A stretch of DNA of 64,000 nt, taken from Candidatus Fermentithermobacillus carboniphilus (lineage in GTDB: Bacteria > Bacillota > Sulfobacillia > Fermentithermobacillales > Fermentithermobacillaceae). The notes under the pieces are model-generated. The model did not search any database. It saw only the letters and a list, made by a program, of their open reading frames with translations, and was not told the origin of the DNA. Made by a program: the position numbers and the translations under genes. The DNA lies in assembly GCA_018208355.1 (NCBI GenBank), contig CP062796.1, positions 363,217-427,216 of the forward strand. Direction: 5' to 3'. Below are positions 16,717-24,683 of this stretch, piece after piece (within the stretch, counting starts at the first letter, position 1; each line of letters opens with the position of its first letter).

Positions 16717-16907
16717 TAATCATCACCTACCACTGTGAATTGTACAGGAAACACAACCCCAGTTTCAAGACACATGAATCTAGCGCAAATACTCTTACCT
16801 AACCGGGACCCTCGAACCTCTACATACTCGAAAACCAAAACCGTCTTCGGTCTGCATTCCTCACGGCAGGTAGTCTCTGGGATTGTTCCAGCGCCTGACA
16901 GGGCCAC
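16716..16907 (-). CDS. Small cysteine-containing protein coupled to feoA, unknown function
   Basis: Sixty-three residues. The GTG start overlaps the feoA stop (TAGTG) and its stop overlaps the next ATG region, the arrangement expected of a translated gene in an operon. Cysteines occur as CREEC near residue 15 and CARFMC near residue 42, which could bind a metal. It does not look like FeoC, which has a winged-helix fold with a different Cys cluster. I do not recognise the family. Position between feoBA and a CorC-type protein suggests a role in metal handling, which is inference only. Confidence 0.55.
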   Translation of the reverse strand: MALSGAGTIPETTCREECRPKTVLVFEYVEVRGSRLGKSICARFMCLETGVVFPVQFTVVGDD

Positions 16908-17143
16908 TAACTGACATTATCAATCTGCCGGACAAGGATCTTTCGGGCAAGGCCCCGGCCGAGAGCAACCCGGGTTCCGCCGACGCGCACAACTACCGGT
17001 CCGCGCCACGGATGTGAAGCTATAACGGAAACCCGGACTCCAGGATAAACCCCGAGATCAAGCAGCCGTCTTGTCGCTCCTTCGCCAGCAGCTATCTGAT
17101 CTATGACAAGTTCGAGACCAACCGGTGCCTCTTCTAATGTCAT
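16907..17143 (-). CDS. feoA: FeoA family protein
   Basis: A 78-residue SH3-like FeoA protein that assists the ferrous iron transporter FeoB. Seen: LLDLGVYPGVRVSVIASHPWRGPVVVRVG in pieces, then ALGRGLARKILV, the family signature. ATG 17143 is preferred over the longer frame because conserved sequence begins there and GGAG/GAGGG precede it. It sits 40 bases downstream of feoB, reversed from the usual feoA-feoB order. Confidence 0.9.
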   Translation of the reverse strand: MTLEEAPVGLELVIDQIAAGEGATRRLLDLGVYPGVRVSVIASHPWRGPVVVRVGGTRVALGRGLARKILVRQIDNVS

Positions 17144-17183
17144 AGCGCCCTCACTCCTTGCATGGCTATCAAGCACGCTGTAT

Positions 17184-19220
17184 CTAAGCCGGCAATATCA
17201 AGTTCAGGGCTACTCCTGTGCCCAAGGACATGAGTATGGCCAAGGCATAGATGCCGACGAGCGTCTTCCAGCCCAGTTCTTTCACGAGCAGAATTGAAAC
17301 AGGCAGGCAGGGCACGGACAACAGGACCATCGAACCGGCTATGGTGGCCTCTCTGGCGGTGAGGGGAATATTCAGCAACACCATAGGCCCCATGTAACGC
17401 TGTACCACCGTGACCGCGAGAGCTGCTAGGGCCTGGCCCCTGACTCCAAATAGAGCGGTGCTCAAAGGACTCAGCCTCTCGAGAGGTGTAAAGGCTCCGA
17501 CGTTTATGAGCAGCGTTGTGCCTATACCGGTGAACATGAGGACAGGCAAAACATGCCTGAAAAAGCCCTCAAACCTCATAGATACCTTGGCAGTCACGTT
17601 TGATGCAACCGGCATCCGGAGCGGGGGAACCTCGAGAACCAGCTGACCCGGCGCACCAATTCTTCCGGCAATGAATCCGATTGCCATGAATGCCACGACC
17701 AAGGTAACATACATGACCGGCAGACTGGCACCAAATGTAGTTGCCAGTCCTGCGACTATGCCCAAACTTGCCGCACATGGCACCGTGATGGAAAGCAGGG
17801 TTGATACCAACAACCTTGTCCTCTTGTCCGGAAGAATGCGAGTGGCAAGAACTGCTGGAGCCCTACATCCGAACCCCAATATTAACGGGATCACTGCCTG
17901 ACCAGGTAGGTTGAGCGCCGAAGCAAGTTTATCGGCTGCCACAGCAATCCTTGGTAAGAGGCCAGAATCCTCAAGGATAGCCATTACCAGGTATATAGAT
18001 ATCATGGCTGGCATGACAACAGTCAAAGGCACAAGTATGCTCTCTGGAACTGCACGGACTAAAATCTCGAGTAGACTGCCCTGGGGCAGCGAGTCTGCAA
18101 GGTTGGTGAGGTATCTGATAATTGGATTCAGGAGCCAGGGTATCAGCTCCTCTGACGCGCCCATTACCACCATCACCAACCTGAAGGAGAGATATACTAT
18201 TCCAGCCAGGATTGGGAGTCCTGTTGAAGGACGGTCAAGAAGTATCTCTAATCTTTTCCTTAAGTTCGTATTTTGAAAATCGGGTCTTCGCCGGGTAACA
18301 GCTTGGGCAATAGCTGCAGCTATATGGGTTCGTTCCAGACAGATCATGGTCCCTTGGGGTAAAAGGCCGTCCGGCTGGCAGTCTGTGCATCCTCTCAAAC
18401 AGTTGGTGCAGTAGGTTTTGGGTGCGACATCCTCGCGTAAGCTCTCAACAAGCCTCGAGACTTCCGGGTATCGGGCAAGTATGTCTTCATCCAGATGATC
18501 GCTTTCCAAGAGGTGTATGGCCAAAGCTCTCGACGGATGGGAATAATGGCGCCCGTTCTCTCCCGGTATATTCGCCTTTATCGTTTCCTCCACCTGGGAT
18601 ATGGCTGATTCAATTCGATCCGAGAAAGATGCGGGCTTTCCAATGAAATCACGAGGTCGATGACGGGAAAAAGCAATGTCGTGGATAAGACGCAGCAGCT
18701 CTTCTGTACCCTGGTTTTTTGTAGCTATCATAGGTACTACAGGGATCTCCAGTGCTTTGCTTAGAGCCCCCGCGTCGATTTCAATTCCTTCCTCATCTGC
18801 CATATCCATCTGGTTCAGCACGAGTATCATCGGGCTTTGAAACTCTAGGAGTTGAAGAGTCAGATAGAGGTTTCTGGCCAGATTTCTCGCATCGACAACG
18901 TTCACTATGAGGTCAATCTTACCCTCGAGAAGCACTTTTTGGGTTACCTTTTGCTCGTCTGTTTCCGAATGCAGACTGTAGGTGCCGGGAGTGTCGATTA
19001 CCTTGATCCTTCCAGCAGGCGCCTGCATGATACCCTCGGTTATTTCCACAGTGGTCCCTGGGTAGTTTGAAACCACCGCACCTGCTCCGGTAAGTAAATT
19101 CATGACTACGCTCTTACCCACATTTGGCTGGCCAACCAGAGCGATGGTCAGAACCACATCTGACTGTCCAGTCCTGCCAATTGTACCGCTGTTGCCGGGG
19201 GATGCTCCCTGGTACCGCAT
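17184..19220 (-). CDS. feoB: Ferrous iron transport protein B
   Basis: A 678-residue FeoB. The N-terminal G protein domain shows GQPNVGKSVVMN (G1), SNYPGTTVE (G2), IDTPGTYSL (G3) and NQMD (G4). A GDI-type helical linker follows, then an unusual CX2CX3CX2C cluster (CTNCLRGCTDC, near residue 275). The membrane domain has the two Gate motifs, the first around ILGFGCRAPAVLATR. The initiation region has three possible starts; ATG 19220 sits 10 bases after GGAGG, while the ATG at 19229 is only one base from it. A palindromic operator and a dtxR-family gene lie upstream, so iron- or manganese-dependent control is likely. Confidence 0.95.
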   Translation of the reverse strand: MRYQGASPGNSGTIGRTGQSDVVLTIALVGQPNVGKSVVMNLLTGAGAVVSNYPGTTVEITEGIMQAPAGRIKVIDTPGTYSLHSETDEQKVTQKVLLEGKIDLIVNVVDARNLARNLYLTLQLLEFQSPMILVLNQMDMADEEGIEIDAGALSKALEIPVVPMIATKNQGTEELLRLIHDIAFSRHRPRDFIGKPASFSDRIESAISQVEETIKANIPGENGRHYSHPSRALAIHLLESDHLDEDILARYPEVSRLVESLREDVAPKTYCTNCLRGCTDCQPDGLLPQGTMICLERTHIAAAIAQAVTRRRPDFQNTNLRKRLEILLDRPSTGLPILAGIVYLSFRLVMVVMGASEELIPWLLNPIIRYLTNLADSLPQGSLLEILVRAVPESILVPLTVVMPAMISIYLVMAILEDSGLLPRIAVAADKLASALNLPGQAVIPLILGFGCRAPAVLATRILPDKRTRLLVSTLLSITVPCAASLGIVAGLATTFGASLPVMYVTLVVAFMAIGFIAGRIGAPGQLVLEVPPLRMPVASNVTAKVSMRFEGFFRHVLPVLMFTGIGTTLLINVGAFTPLERLSPLSTALFGVRGQALAALAVTVVQRYMGPMVLLNIPLTAREATIAGSMVLLSVPCLPVSILLVKELGWKTLVGIYALAILMSLGTGVALNLILPA

Positions 19221-19299
19221 ACCTATCATACCTCCCACTGCCCTTGCGAAAACCACGGCTTGGAACGATTGCAAAATCCCTGTGCTCTCGTATACTCAA

Positions 19300-19321
19300 A
19301 ATGTTAGACGGATCTAACATT
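19300..19321. promoter_or_regulatory. Perfect palindrome (probable DtxR-family operator) between feoB and the dtxR-type gene
   Basis: AATGTTAGA-CGGA-TCTAACATT is a perfect 9-bp inverted repeat with a 4-base centre. TTAG/CTAA half-sites are typical of DtxR/IdeR/MntR operators. A TATAAT (19330-19325, minus strand) lies just upstream of it relative to feoB, so a bound repressor would cover the feoB transcription start. The adjacent divergent gene encodes a DtxR-family protein, the likely ligand. Confidence 0.75.
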
Positions 19322-19440
19322 CTTATTATACACGCGTAATATTGCTGAGGGAATATTGTCAATTAGAAAAGTTAAAGAGAAACTAGGAGTAGAAAACCAG
19401 GGCAGCGGCGTCACTGCCCGTCGAAAGCGAGGTATTTCAA

Positions 19441-19842
19441 TTGGAGTCTGGCTTTTCGTCTTCCATGGAAGATTACCTAGAAGCCATCTTGCTCCTTTCA
19501 GAACATGACGGAGCAGTGCGTATCACCGATATCGCCGAAAAACTCAGCATCGCAAAACCCAGCGTAACCGCCGCAGTCAACGTCCTAAAGGAAAAGGGCC
19601 TGGTGACCCAGAAGCGCTACGGACGAGTCTACCTGACTCCGGAAGGGATCGCCCAAGCCCAGCGCGTGAAGGGGAGACACAGAGTGCTCAGAACTTTTCT
19701 CGTTGAAGTGCTTGGTGTAGCTGCAGATACGGCGGAAAAAGATGCCTGCGCTATCGAACACGTCATAAGCGCTGAGACAATGGAGCGGCTTATCGCATTC
19801 CTCGAAAGATCTCTGTCCGAACCCGATTCTCTCTTACGCTGA
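19441..19842 (+). CDS. DtxR/MntR-family metal-dependent transcriptional regulator
   Basis: A 133-residue protein with the N-terminal winged helix of DtxR proteins: SMEDYLEAILLLSE, then RITDIAEKLSIAKPSVTAAVNVLKEKGLV (in parts) and the wing YGRVYLTPEG. The dimerisation/metal region follows (RHRVLRTFLVEVLGV, ending with DACAIEHVIS). The metal ligands of MntR-like proteins (Asp8, Glu99, Glu102, His103 type) are broadly represented by MEDYLEA and CAIEHVI. There is no SH3 domain. The TTG start follows GAGGT. It is divergent from feoB with a palindrome between, so it probably represses feoB when metal is replete. Confidence 0.9.
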   Translation: MESGFSSSMEDYLEAILLLSEHDGAVRITDIAEKLSIAKPSVTAAVNVLKEKGLVTQKRYGRVYLTPEGIAQAQRVKGRHRVLRTFLVEVLGVAADTAEKDACAIEHVISAETMERLIAFLERSLSEPDSLLR

Positions 19843-19890
19843 ACTGCACGACCACGATTATCTTAATCGCAACCTTAGGGAGGAAAGACT

Positions 19891-20264
19891 GTGAACGCAA
19901 CCGCAAAAGCCGAATGCAATGTGGGCGACCTGTGGAACCTTGATCCTTCCTTTGTCTTTTTGAATCACGGTTCATACGGAGCCCTGACCCGCAAGGAGTC
20001 GTGTTCGTCCCTAACGCCACCACCGGAGTCAACACCGTCCTCAAGTCCATAACTTTTTCGCCGGGCGATGAGGTCGTTATCACAGACCACATATATAACG
20101 CCTGCAAAAACGCGTTGGAATTGGTAGCGCGGCGATGGCTCTCCTGCGGAAAGAGACTCGTGAGGATATCTGCTCAGGTTTATAACAAGGAACAGGATTA
20201 TCTTACACTCGCAGAGGCTCTCAGAGAAATATTAGGTCATGGTTCAGGGGGTTGCGGGTCTTAG
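19891..20264 (+). pseudogene. Class V aminotransferase remnant (deletion plus frameshift)
   Basis: The gene begins normally: GGGAGGA, GTG at 19891, then WNLDPSFVFLNHGSYGALTRKE, the start of isopenicillin-N-epimerase-like class V aminotransferases. After that the frame shifts, and the other frame carries VVFVPNATTGVNTVLKSI and GDEVVITDHIYNACKNALEL. It then jumps directly to RLVRISAQVYNKEQDY, which is C-terminal in the family. The PLP-lysine region and most of the protein are gone. Two deletions and one frame change make it non-functional. Confidence 0.8.
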
Positions 20265-20283
20265 GCTCAAGGAAATTTTCTCC

Positions 20284-21126
20284 TCAAGCAGTCACTTGCC
20301 ACGGTGTTGTTTCCCTTTCTTGTATTATTCGGTGTTCTGCCCACAAGTAGCCGAACCCCTTCCGGCCCGAAAGATCTTCACCGCCGGCTTCCTCAAGCAA
20401 TCTCTTTAACACTGGGTGTTCTAAACACAGAGGGATATTGGGGCGCACGGTTACCTTGCACGGTACCCCCGGTCCGCTCCTAGCCAGGCTGTCTGAAGCC
20501 CTTGAGGCAGATTTGTCCCGCTCGGTGCCGGCCATCTTTTCCACAAATTGGCGAACAACTTCGCTTCTGAAAGGTACAAAAGATGGACTCGTGGCAATTG
20601 TAAGCAGCTGCACTCTAGTATTGGGCATGACGAACGCATCAAGCGGCACCGCTTCAACCGGAATTTTCTTATCCCAGATCAACACCGTGGGTACCTGCCG
20701 CCGGCTATGGTCTCTGCAATCCCCCTTGTTCCTCCGGGCACCCGGGAGGTCAAATTTCTCCCAATCGCCGCTATCGTACAGCCACCCCGGCATAACCCAC
20801 ACGACGCGCGAAAAAACGCGTTCATCCAGGGCCTTCCTCAAAAAGTTTCCACAGTGCACAACCCACGGGAAACTGTCGTACATGTCTGAATGCGTATCGA
20901 CGTGAATCAATGTGGAATGAGAAACCCGCCGTTCTTTCCACACAAAATATGCTTCTTTGTGGTCGGTGAATATGAACGTCTCGGCCCCGGCCCACGAGAG
21001 CCCAGAACGTCTGAGGGTCGCCCTGAGTCTACCTGGGGATATCCAGGGACGTTGTTTGACCAGACAATTACCGCTCGTCCGAGGCTCGAAAATGAAGTCT
21101 GCGTCGATATCGAGAAAAACTCCCAT
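20284..21126 (-). CDS. UPF0489 family protein
   Basis: A 280-residue soluble protein. It opens with FLDIDADFIFEP, has FIFTDHKEAYFVW and the metal-ligand-like STLIHVDTHSDMYD, and then NFLRKAL. These are hallmarks of the UPF0489 (C5orf22-like) family, which has an arginase-like look but no established activity. The 3' half is more variable. No operon partner is seen: it lies between an aminotransferase remnant and the membrane cluster. The start at 21126 is ATG or a near alternative; ribosome site is weak. Confidence 0.75.
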   Translation of the reverse strand: MGVFLDIDADFIFEPRTSGNCLVKQRPWISPGRLRATLRRSGLSWAGAETFIFTDHKEAYFVWKERRVSHSTLIHVDTHSDMYDSFPWVVHCGNFLRKALDERVFSRVVWVMPGWLYDSGDWEKFDLPGARRNKGDCRDHSRRQVPTVLIWDKKIPVEAVPLDAFVMPNTRVQLLTIATSPSFVPFRSEVVRQFVEKMAGTERDKSASRASDSLARSGPGVPCKVTVRPNIPLCLEHPVLKRLLEEAGGEDLSGRKGFGYLWAEHRIIQERETTPWQVTA

Positions 21127-21226
21127 ATCAACAACAGCCTCTTTTGACGTACCTCAAAGAGTAAAGTCTCCTAAAGGCGCCGAAATGCGCGTACACACAT
21201 TCTAAATCTCACGTCACGGCCTGGCA

Positions 21227-21258
21227 AATACCAGGTCTCGACAATACCAGGCCTCGAC
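21227..21258. repeat. 16-bp imperfect tandem duplication
   Basis: AATACCAGGTCTCGAC (21227-21242) is repeated at once as AATACCAGGCCTCGAC (21243-21258), one mismatch. It lies in the non-coding gap between the UPF0489 gene and the membrane cluster. Confidence 0.65.
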
Positions 21259-21365
21259 AACGAGCCACCTCAAATGTGCCGGTAACCTCTAGGCCTAAAA
21301 CCCCGGGGCCCGCAGGTGCGTCAATACCCGGAACCGATGGCCTACACAGTGGCCCACAACATCAA

Positions 21366-21397
21366 GGAAGCGGCAGACCGTGAGATCCGCCGCTTCC
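21366..21397 (-). terminator. Probable terminator of the four-gene membrane cluster
   Basis: A 9-bp perfect stem (GGAAGCGGC/GCCGCTTCC, 14-base loop) lies 27 bases after the last gene of the cluster. The following minus-strand sequence TTGATGTTGTG is a weak U tract, so efficiency is uncertain. Confidence 0.5.
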
Positions 21398-21423
21398 CGT
21401 TATGGTAATCTCCTGAGGTTACC

Positions 21424-22047
21424 CTATAACAGCTTCAACCAGTCTCCAAGCAAGAACTGCATTCTGCCAAGGAACAGGGACACACGGGCCATCACCGTAT
21501 TGCCGAAGGCTGCACCGAAGGCAACCATCATGGTCCAGCGTCCTATGGCAGATATCTTGCCCTGCACACCCTTCTTCTCGACCGTAAAGAAGAAGTACAC
21601 CAGGGAAGCAACCGTACCAACCACATATACCCAGTTTGACACGGTCTTCCACCAGTCTCCTGCGACCCACAGCGGTAGGAAGGTCGCCCTGATCTGGTCG
21701 ACGAAAAGGGGCTTAATGCTGGTGGCAATAATATACCCGGAACCTATACCCAGCAAGAAGCAGATGTTATACCGGCTAATCCACGCTATGGGCTTGATAT
21801 ACCTCGTGTAGATCATGAGGCCTATGAGGATGGGGAATATATACCACCACATCCCCTTCTTGATGATATTCTCCGTGATGTTAGGCCGTATATAGTTGAA
21901 CCACCTGATCACCACGAAGTATCCGGCATATAGCCCCACGTAGGTATTCTCCGCGAACCGGTATGCCGGGTTATCCTTGAACACTACTGAGATCAGCAGG
22001 ATTGTAAATATGGCCTGCAGCCAGGTTCCAATGGTGGCGACATCCAC
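21424..22047 (-). CDS. Uncharacterised membrane protein, gene D of the four-gene cluster
   Basis: A 207-residue very hydrophobic protein with about six membrane segments (for example LQAIFTILLISVVF, YFVVIRWF, WWYIFPILIGLMIY, VYVVGTVASLVYFFF). The C-terminal part carries a conserved-looking IGRWTMMVAFGAAFGNTVM...FLGRMQFLLGDWL. That C-terminal block reappears in the truncated ORF at 28017-28286, so the family exists as paralogues here. The GTG start has GGAGGTGAAG upstream, 44 bases after gene C. No known transporter or enzyme signature was recognised. Confidence 0.85.
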   Translation of the reverse strand: MDVATIGTWLQAIFTILLISVVFKDNPAYRFAENTYVGLYAGYFVVIRWFNYIRPNITENIIKKGMWWYIFPILIGLMIYTRYIKPIAWISRYNICFLLGIGSGYIIATSIKPLFVDQIRATFLPLWVAGDWWKTVSNWVYVVGTVASLVYFFFTVEKKGVQGKISAIGRWTMMVAFGAAFGNTVMARVSLFLGRMQFLLGDWLKLL

Positions 22048-22091
22048 TTTGCTTCACCTCCCGTCAATACTATCCACGCACGATACCCGGC

Positions 22092-22910
22092 TTACTTCTT
22101 GCGAGTACGGATATAACCGATGTTACCGAGAATAATGAACAAGATTATCAAAGCGTGCGAGAAGGACTGCGCATCCATACCAGCCGTGGCCGAGCCAGGC
22201 GCGCCCACCAGGACCTCGTATTCCGCAGCGCCTTTCATACCCAAGATCCCACCGAGGATCTGCCCGGACTGGATAAGGGGCATGATCTCAGGAACGCTTA
22301 CCGATATGCACGAAATCGCAAACGGGATCTTGTACGGGGATGTTACGTGACGGATATATTCCTTCTCGCCCGGAGTACCGGTCACGAAGGTGATGATCAT
22401 CTTTGCATCCTTCAGCGTCTTGAACTCGGACATGAGAGGCAGGTCATCGAGCTTGTTCTGATAAAAGTCTACTCCGACTGCAGCTTCGTTGACGCTCGTA
22501 AGCATCTTCTGCAGAAGTACTTCCCCGCCTGGCTTCCATCCAATATTGACCCAGTCGACGCCGTATTTCTTGTTTGGGAAATCCTTCAGGACTGCGTTGA
22601 AGGCCATGTCAGCCATGTCGCCCGCCATTTCCCACATTCCTACGGCCACGAACCTGAGATCCTTCTTAAATCCCTGCCGGATCACCGATTTCGCAGCAGG
22701 CATGAGTTCTGGAATACCACCGGCTGAGAAGTCGAAACCCAGGTACACGATGCTTCCAGGTGGAAGCGACTCAATGTAATCGTATACCTTCTTGGTTTCG
22801 GCTGAGGGCACGATGGCAAGGCCGATCGGCCTCAATAAAGCCAGTGCAAGTACGAAAATCATGAGAGCGTAGATCACTCTTCTGTCAATACTGGCTAGTT
22901 TTTCCCACAC
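22092..22910 (-). CDS. Membrane-anchored protein with large extracytoplasmic domain, gene C of the cluster
   Basis: A 272-residue protein with an N-terminal membrane anchor (about residues 13-33, VIYALMIFVLALALL) and a C-terminal one (about 245-263, ALIILFIILGNIGYI). Between them is a roughly 200-residue domain with alternating helices and strands: GSIVYLGFDFSAGGIPELMP, VAVGMWEMAGDMAD, DAKMIITFVTGTPGE. It recalls a Rossmann-like fold, but no catalytic motif was identified. With both termini anchored, the domain is predicted to lie on one side of the membrane, probably outside. GTG start with GGAGGAGG upstream. I do not recognise the family. Confidence 0.85.
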   Translation of the reverse strand: MWEKLASIDRRVIYALMIFVLALALLRPIGLAIVPSAETKKVYDYIESLPPGSIVYLGFDFSAGGIPELMPAAKSVIRQGFKKDLRFVAVGMWEMAGDMADMAFNAVLKDFPNKKYGVDWVNIGWKPGGEVLLQKMLTSVNEAAVGVDFYQNKLDDLPLMSEFKTLKDAKMIITFVTGTPGEKEYIRHVTSPYKIPFAISCISVSVPEIMPLIQSGQILGGILGMKGAAEYEVLVGAPGSATAGMDAQSFSHALIILFIILGNIGYIRTRKK

Positions 22911-22943
22911 TATCGTTCCACCTCCTCCCTATCGGTCTTCTTA

Positions 22944-23582
22944 TCACTCGCCGGTCCCGCCAAGGTGACCACGCTCGATTCCTACAAGAATCCTGAGAGC
23001 CGTAGCTATAGCACCAAGAGTAGCCCCGAGCTGAATGCCTCTCATACCTGCCGAGTTGGGTACGTTGAGGATCCAGTCAGCGGTCTTCTCAATCCATGTG
23101 CCGCCCAGAAGCACCTTGCCTAGGGGCACTCGACCCAGCATCAATATGACCGCCGCGACCAGAAGCACCGTGGCTTCAAGGTTCCTGACTCTGAAGGCCC
23201 GGTAGGCGGCCGCGCCGATATAGAAGACCAGGGTCGAATACACGGTAGCGTTCATCGGAGCGATCAACTGGTTGTACATCCAGCGCCAGCCCTCATTCTG
23301 CGGGCTCTTCGCAATGAAGACCCCGAAGACGATCATGCCGAACATGCAGATCATAAGCCAGACGCTGTAGAACCATCCTTCGCGTTTCTGGCTTACCCTT
23401 CGCGAGTGGATCTGAGTTAGGTTGACCACGCCTACCGCGACAGCCCACGCTTGAACTACTAGGAACCATTCATCAAGGAGGTTCTTCCAGGTAGTCAGCC
23501 ACGGAACTCCGGTAACAAATACGCCCGCTATGATGCTTATACCCAGAATGAACCCCATCACTATGGGAACTTCTTTTTTCAA
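22944..23582 (-). CDS. Uncharacterised membrane protein, gene B of the cluster
   Basis: A 212-residue integral membrane protein with about six hydrophobic segments (IVMGFILGISIIAGVFVTGV, VVQAWAVAVGVVNL, WLMICMFGMIVFGVFIA, TVYSTLVFYIGAAAYRAF, TVLLVAAVILMLG, and a final LGATLGAIATALRIL). Basic loops such as HSRRVSQKREG suggest cytoplasmic sides. The TTG start follows GGGGGGACAACTG. It lies 46 bases after gene A and 33 before gene C. No relative with known function was recognised. Confidence 0.85.
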   Translation of the reverse strand: MKKEVPIVMGFILGISIIAGVFVTGVPWLTTWKNLLDEWFLVVQAWAVAVGVVNLTQIHSRRVSQKREGWFYSVWLMICMFGMIVFGVFIAKSPQNEGWRWMYNQLIAPMNATVYSTLVFYIGAAAYRAFRVRNLEATVLLVAAVILMLGRVPLGKVLLGGTWIEKTADWILNVPNSAGMRGIQLGATLGAIATALRILVGIERGHLGGTGE

Positions 23583-23628
23583 CAGTTGTCCCCCCTTTCA
23601 TGAAATTGGAAGAAGCACGAGAGGATTC

Positions 23629-24402
23629 TCACTTGCCCATCAAGTCTTTGAGAGCGGTAATCTTAAATGTCTGAAGCACTGCCCCTATGATGATGAGGAC
23701 AGCAGCCAGCATTTTACCCCAGTCCTGCGCGACAAGGCTTCCCATGAGGACCGGATCTTTGGTCAGATAGGCGCTGGCAGCGAAGATTTCCTCACCGATA
23801 AGGGCATAGTCGCACGCGGCGACGAAGAATGGGATCTGGTGGGTGTTGGCCGTACCCGAGATTTGGATGGCTCCAGCCGTGGCACCGACTTCCGCGAAGA
23901 TCAGAGATTCAGCCCAGAAGGCCCCGATCAGGATGTTGGCCGCGGGCTTCTCGCGGTACATGATACCGGTCACGCCGGAGGCGTACGCAAACTGGTCTTC
24001 GGAGATGAATCGGACGTTCTCGGGCTTGAAGGCGTCGGGTTTACCCTCCTCGATGTACGCCTGCTTCACGATCTCTTCCGCTATCGGGTAGACGACCGTG
24101 ATCCTGTTGGTGGCGATCAGGTCGGTGTCATACTTGGCACACTGACGCGCCACATAGCCGAGGATCGAGAGGGCAGCCAATGTCTGGGCGTTGTCGACGC
24201 TACCGATACCCGGCGAGAAGTGAACAGGTCTGCCCATTTCGGTGCACCGCCCGATAGCTTCATCCAGAGCATCGAGGCCAGGGACCTTGTATAGGGGGGG
24301 AATCTTCATTCCCTTACGAGCCCTCGAGATGAGGACGAACAACACAATTGCAAACAAAACACCCAGCCAGAACGAAAACACGTTGCCTTTTGCTAGATGC
24401 AT
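23629..24402 (-). CDS. DUF6754-type membrane protein, gene A of the four-gene cluster
   Basis: A 257-residue protein with a membrane segment at each end (about 8-28 and 230-250) and a central domain. The signature LDALDEAIGRCTEMGRPVHFSPGIG follows the first helix; later come ATNRITVVYPIAEEIV and an Ala/Gly-rich EVGATAGAIQISGTANTHQIPFFVAACDYALIGEE (in parts). I associate this pattern with DUF6754, from memory and not checked. The ATG has GGGAGGTGAAGAA. A truncated relative carrying the same DEAIGR-TEMGRP signature lies at 28882-29100. It is first in the operon, so it may organise the complex. Confidence 0.85.
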   Translation of the reverse strand: MHLAKGNVFSFWLGVLFAIVLFVLISRARKGMKIPPLYKVPGLDALDEAIGRCTEMGRPVHFSPGIGSVDNAQTLAALSILGYVARQCAKYDTDLIATNRITVVYPIAEEIVKQAYIEEGKPDAFKPENVRFISEDQFAYASGVTGIMYREKPAANILIGAFWAESLIFAEVGATAGAIQISGTANTHQIPFFVAACDYALIGEEIFAASAYLTKDPVLMGSLVAQDWGKMLAAVLIIIGAVLQTFKITALKDLMGK

Positions 24403-24683
24403 TTCTTCACCTCCCTTGCTTTTTAAACATGCAGACGGAACTGCTTATTCTACAAGAAAGCCCAAAATCCTTCTCAATACTCAGCCTGTTAAAAACAATT
24501 TTATTGCACCTTTGGTAAGAAAGACTCAGTATATTTAGCATATAACGTAGATCATCGTATCGAAGTGCCGCTAAGTTAAGGCGGCAGTCGTGCTGCCTGA
24601 GAGGATGACAAGAGCCTATCACTTGAAGATGGCGCAAATATCAGCACCCGGGAAAACTCCAGGCACATTCCAAGCAAATACGC

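Noticed and set aside
19325..19362. TTGACA (minus strand, 19362-19357) with TATAAT (19330-19325) as the feoB promoter
   Set aside because: The spacing is 26 bases, too long for one sigma-A promoter; TATAAT may act with a poor -35, so only the palindrome is reported.
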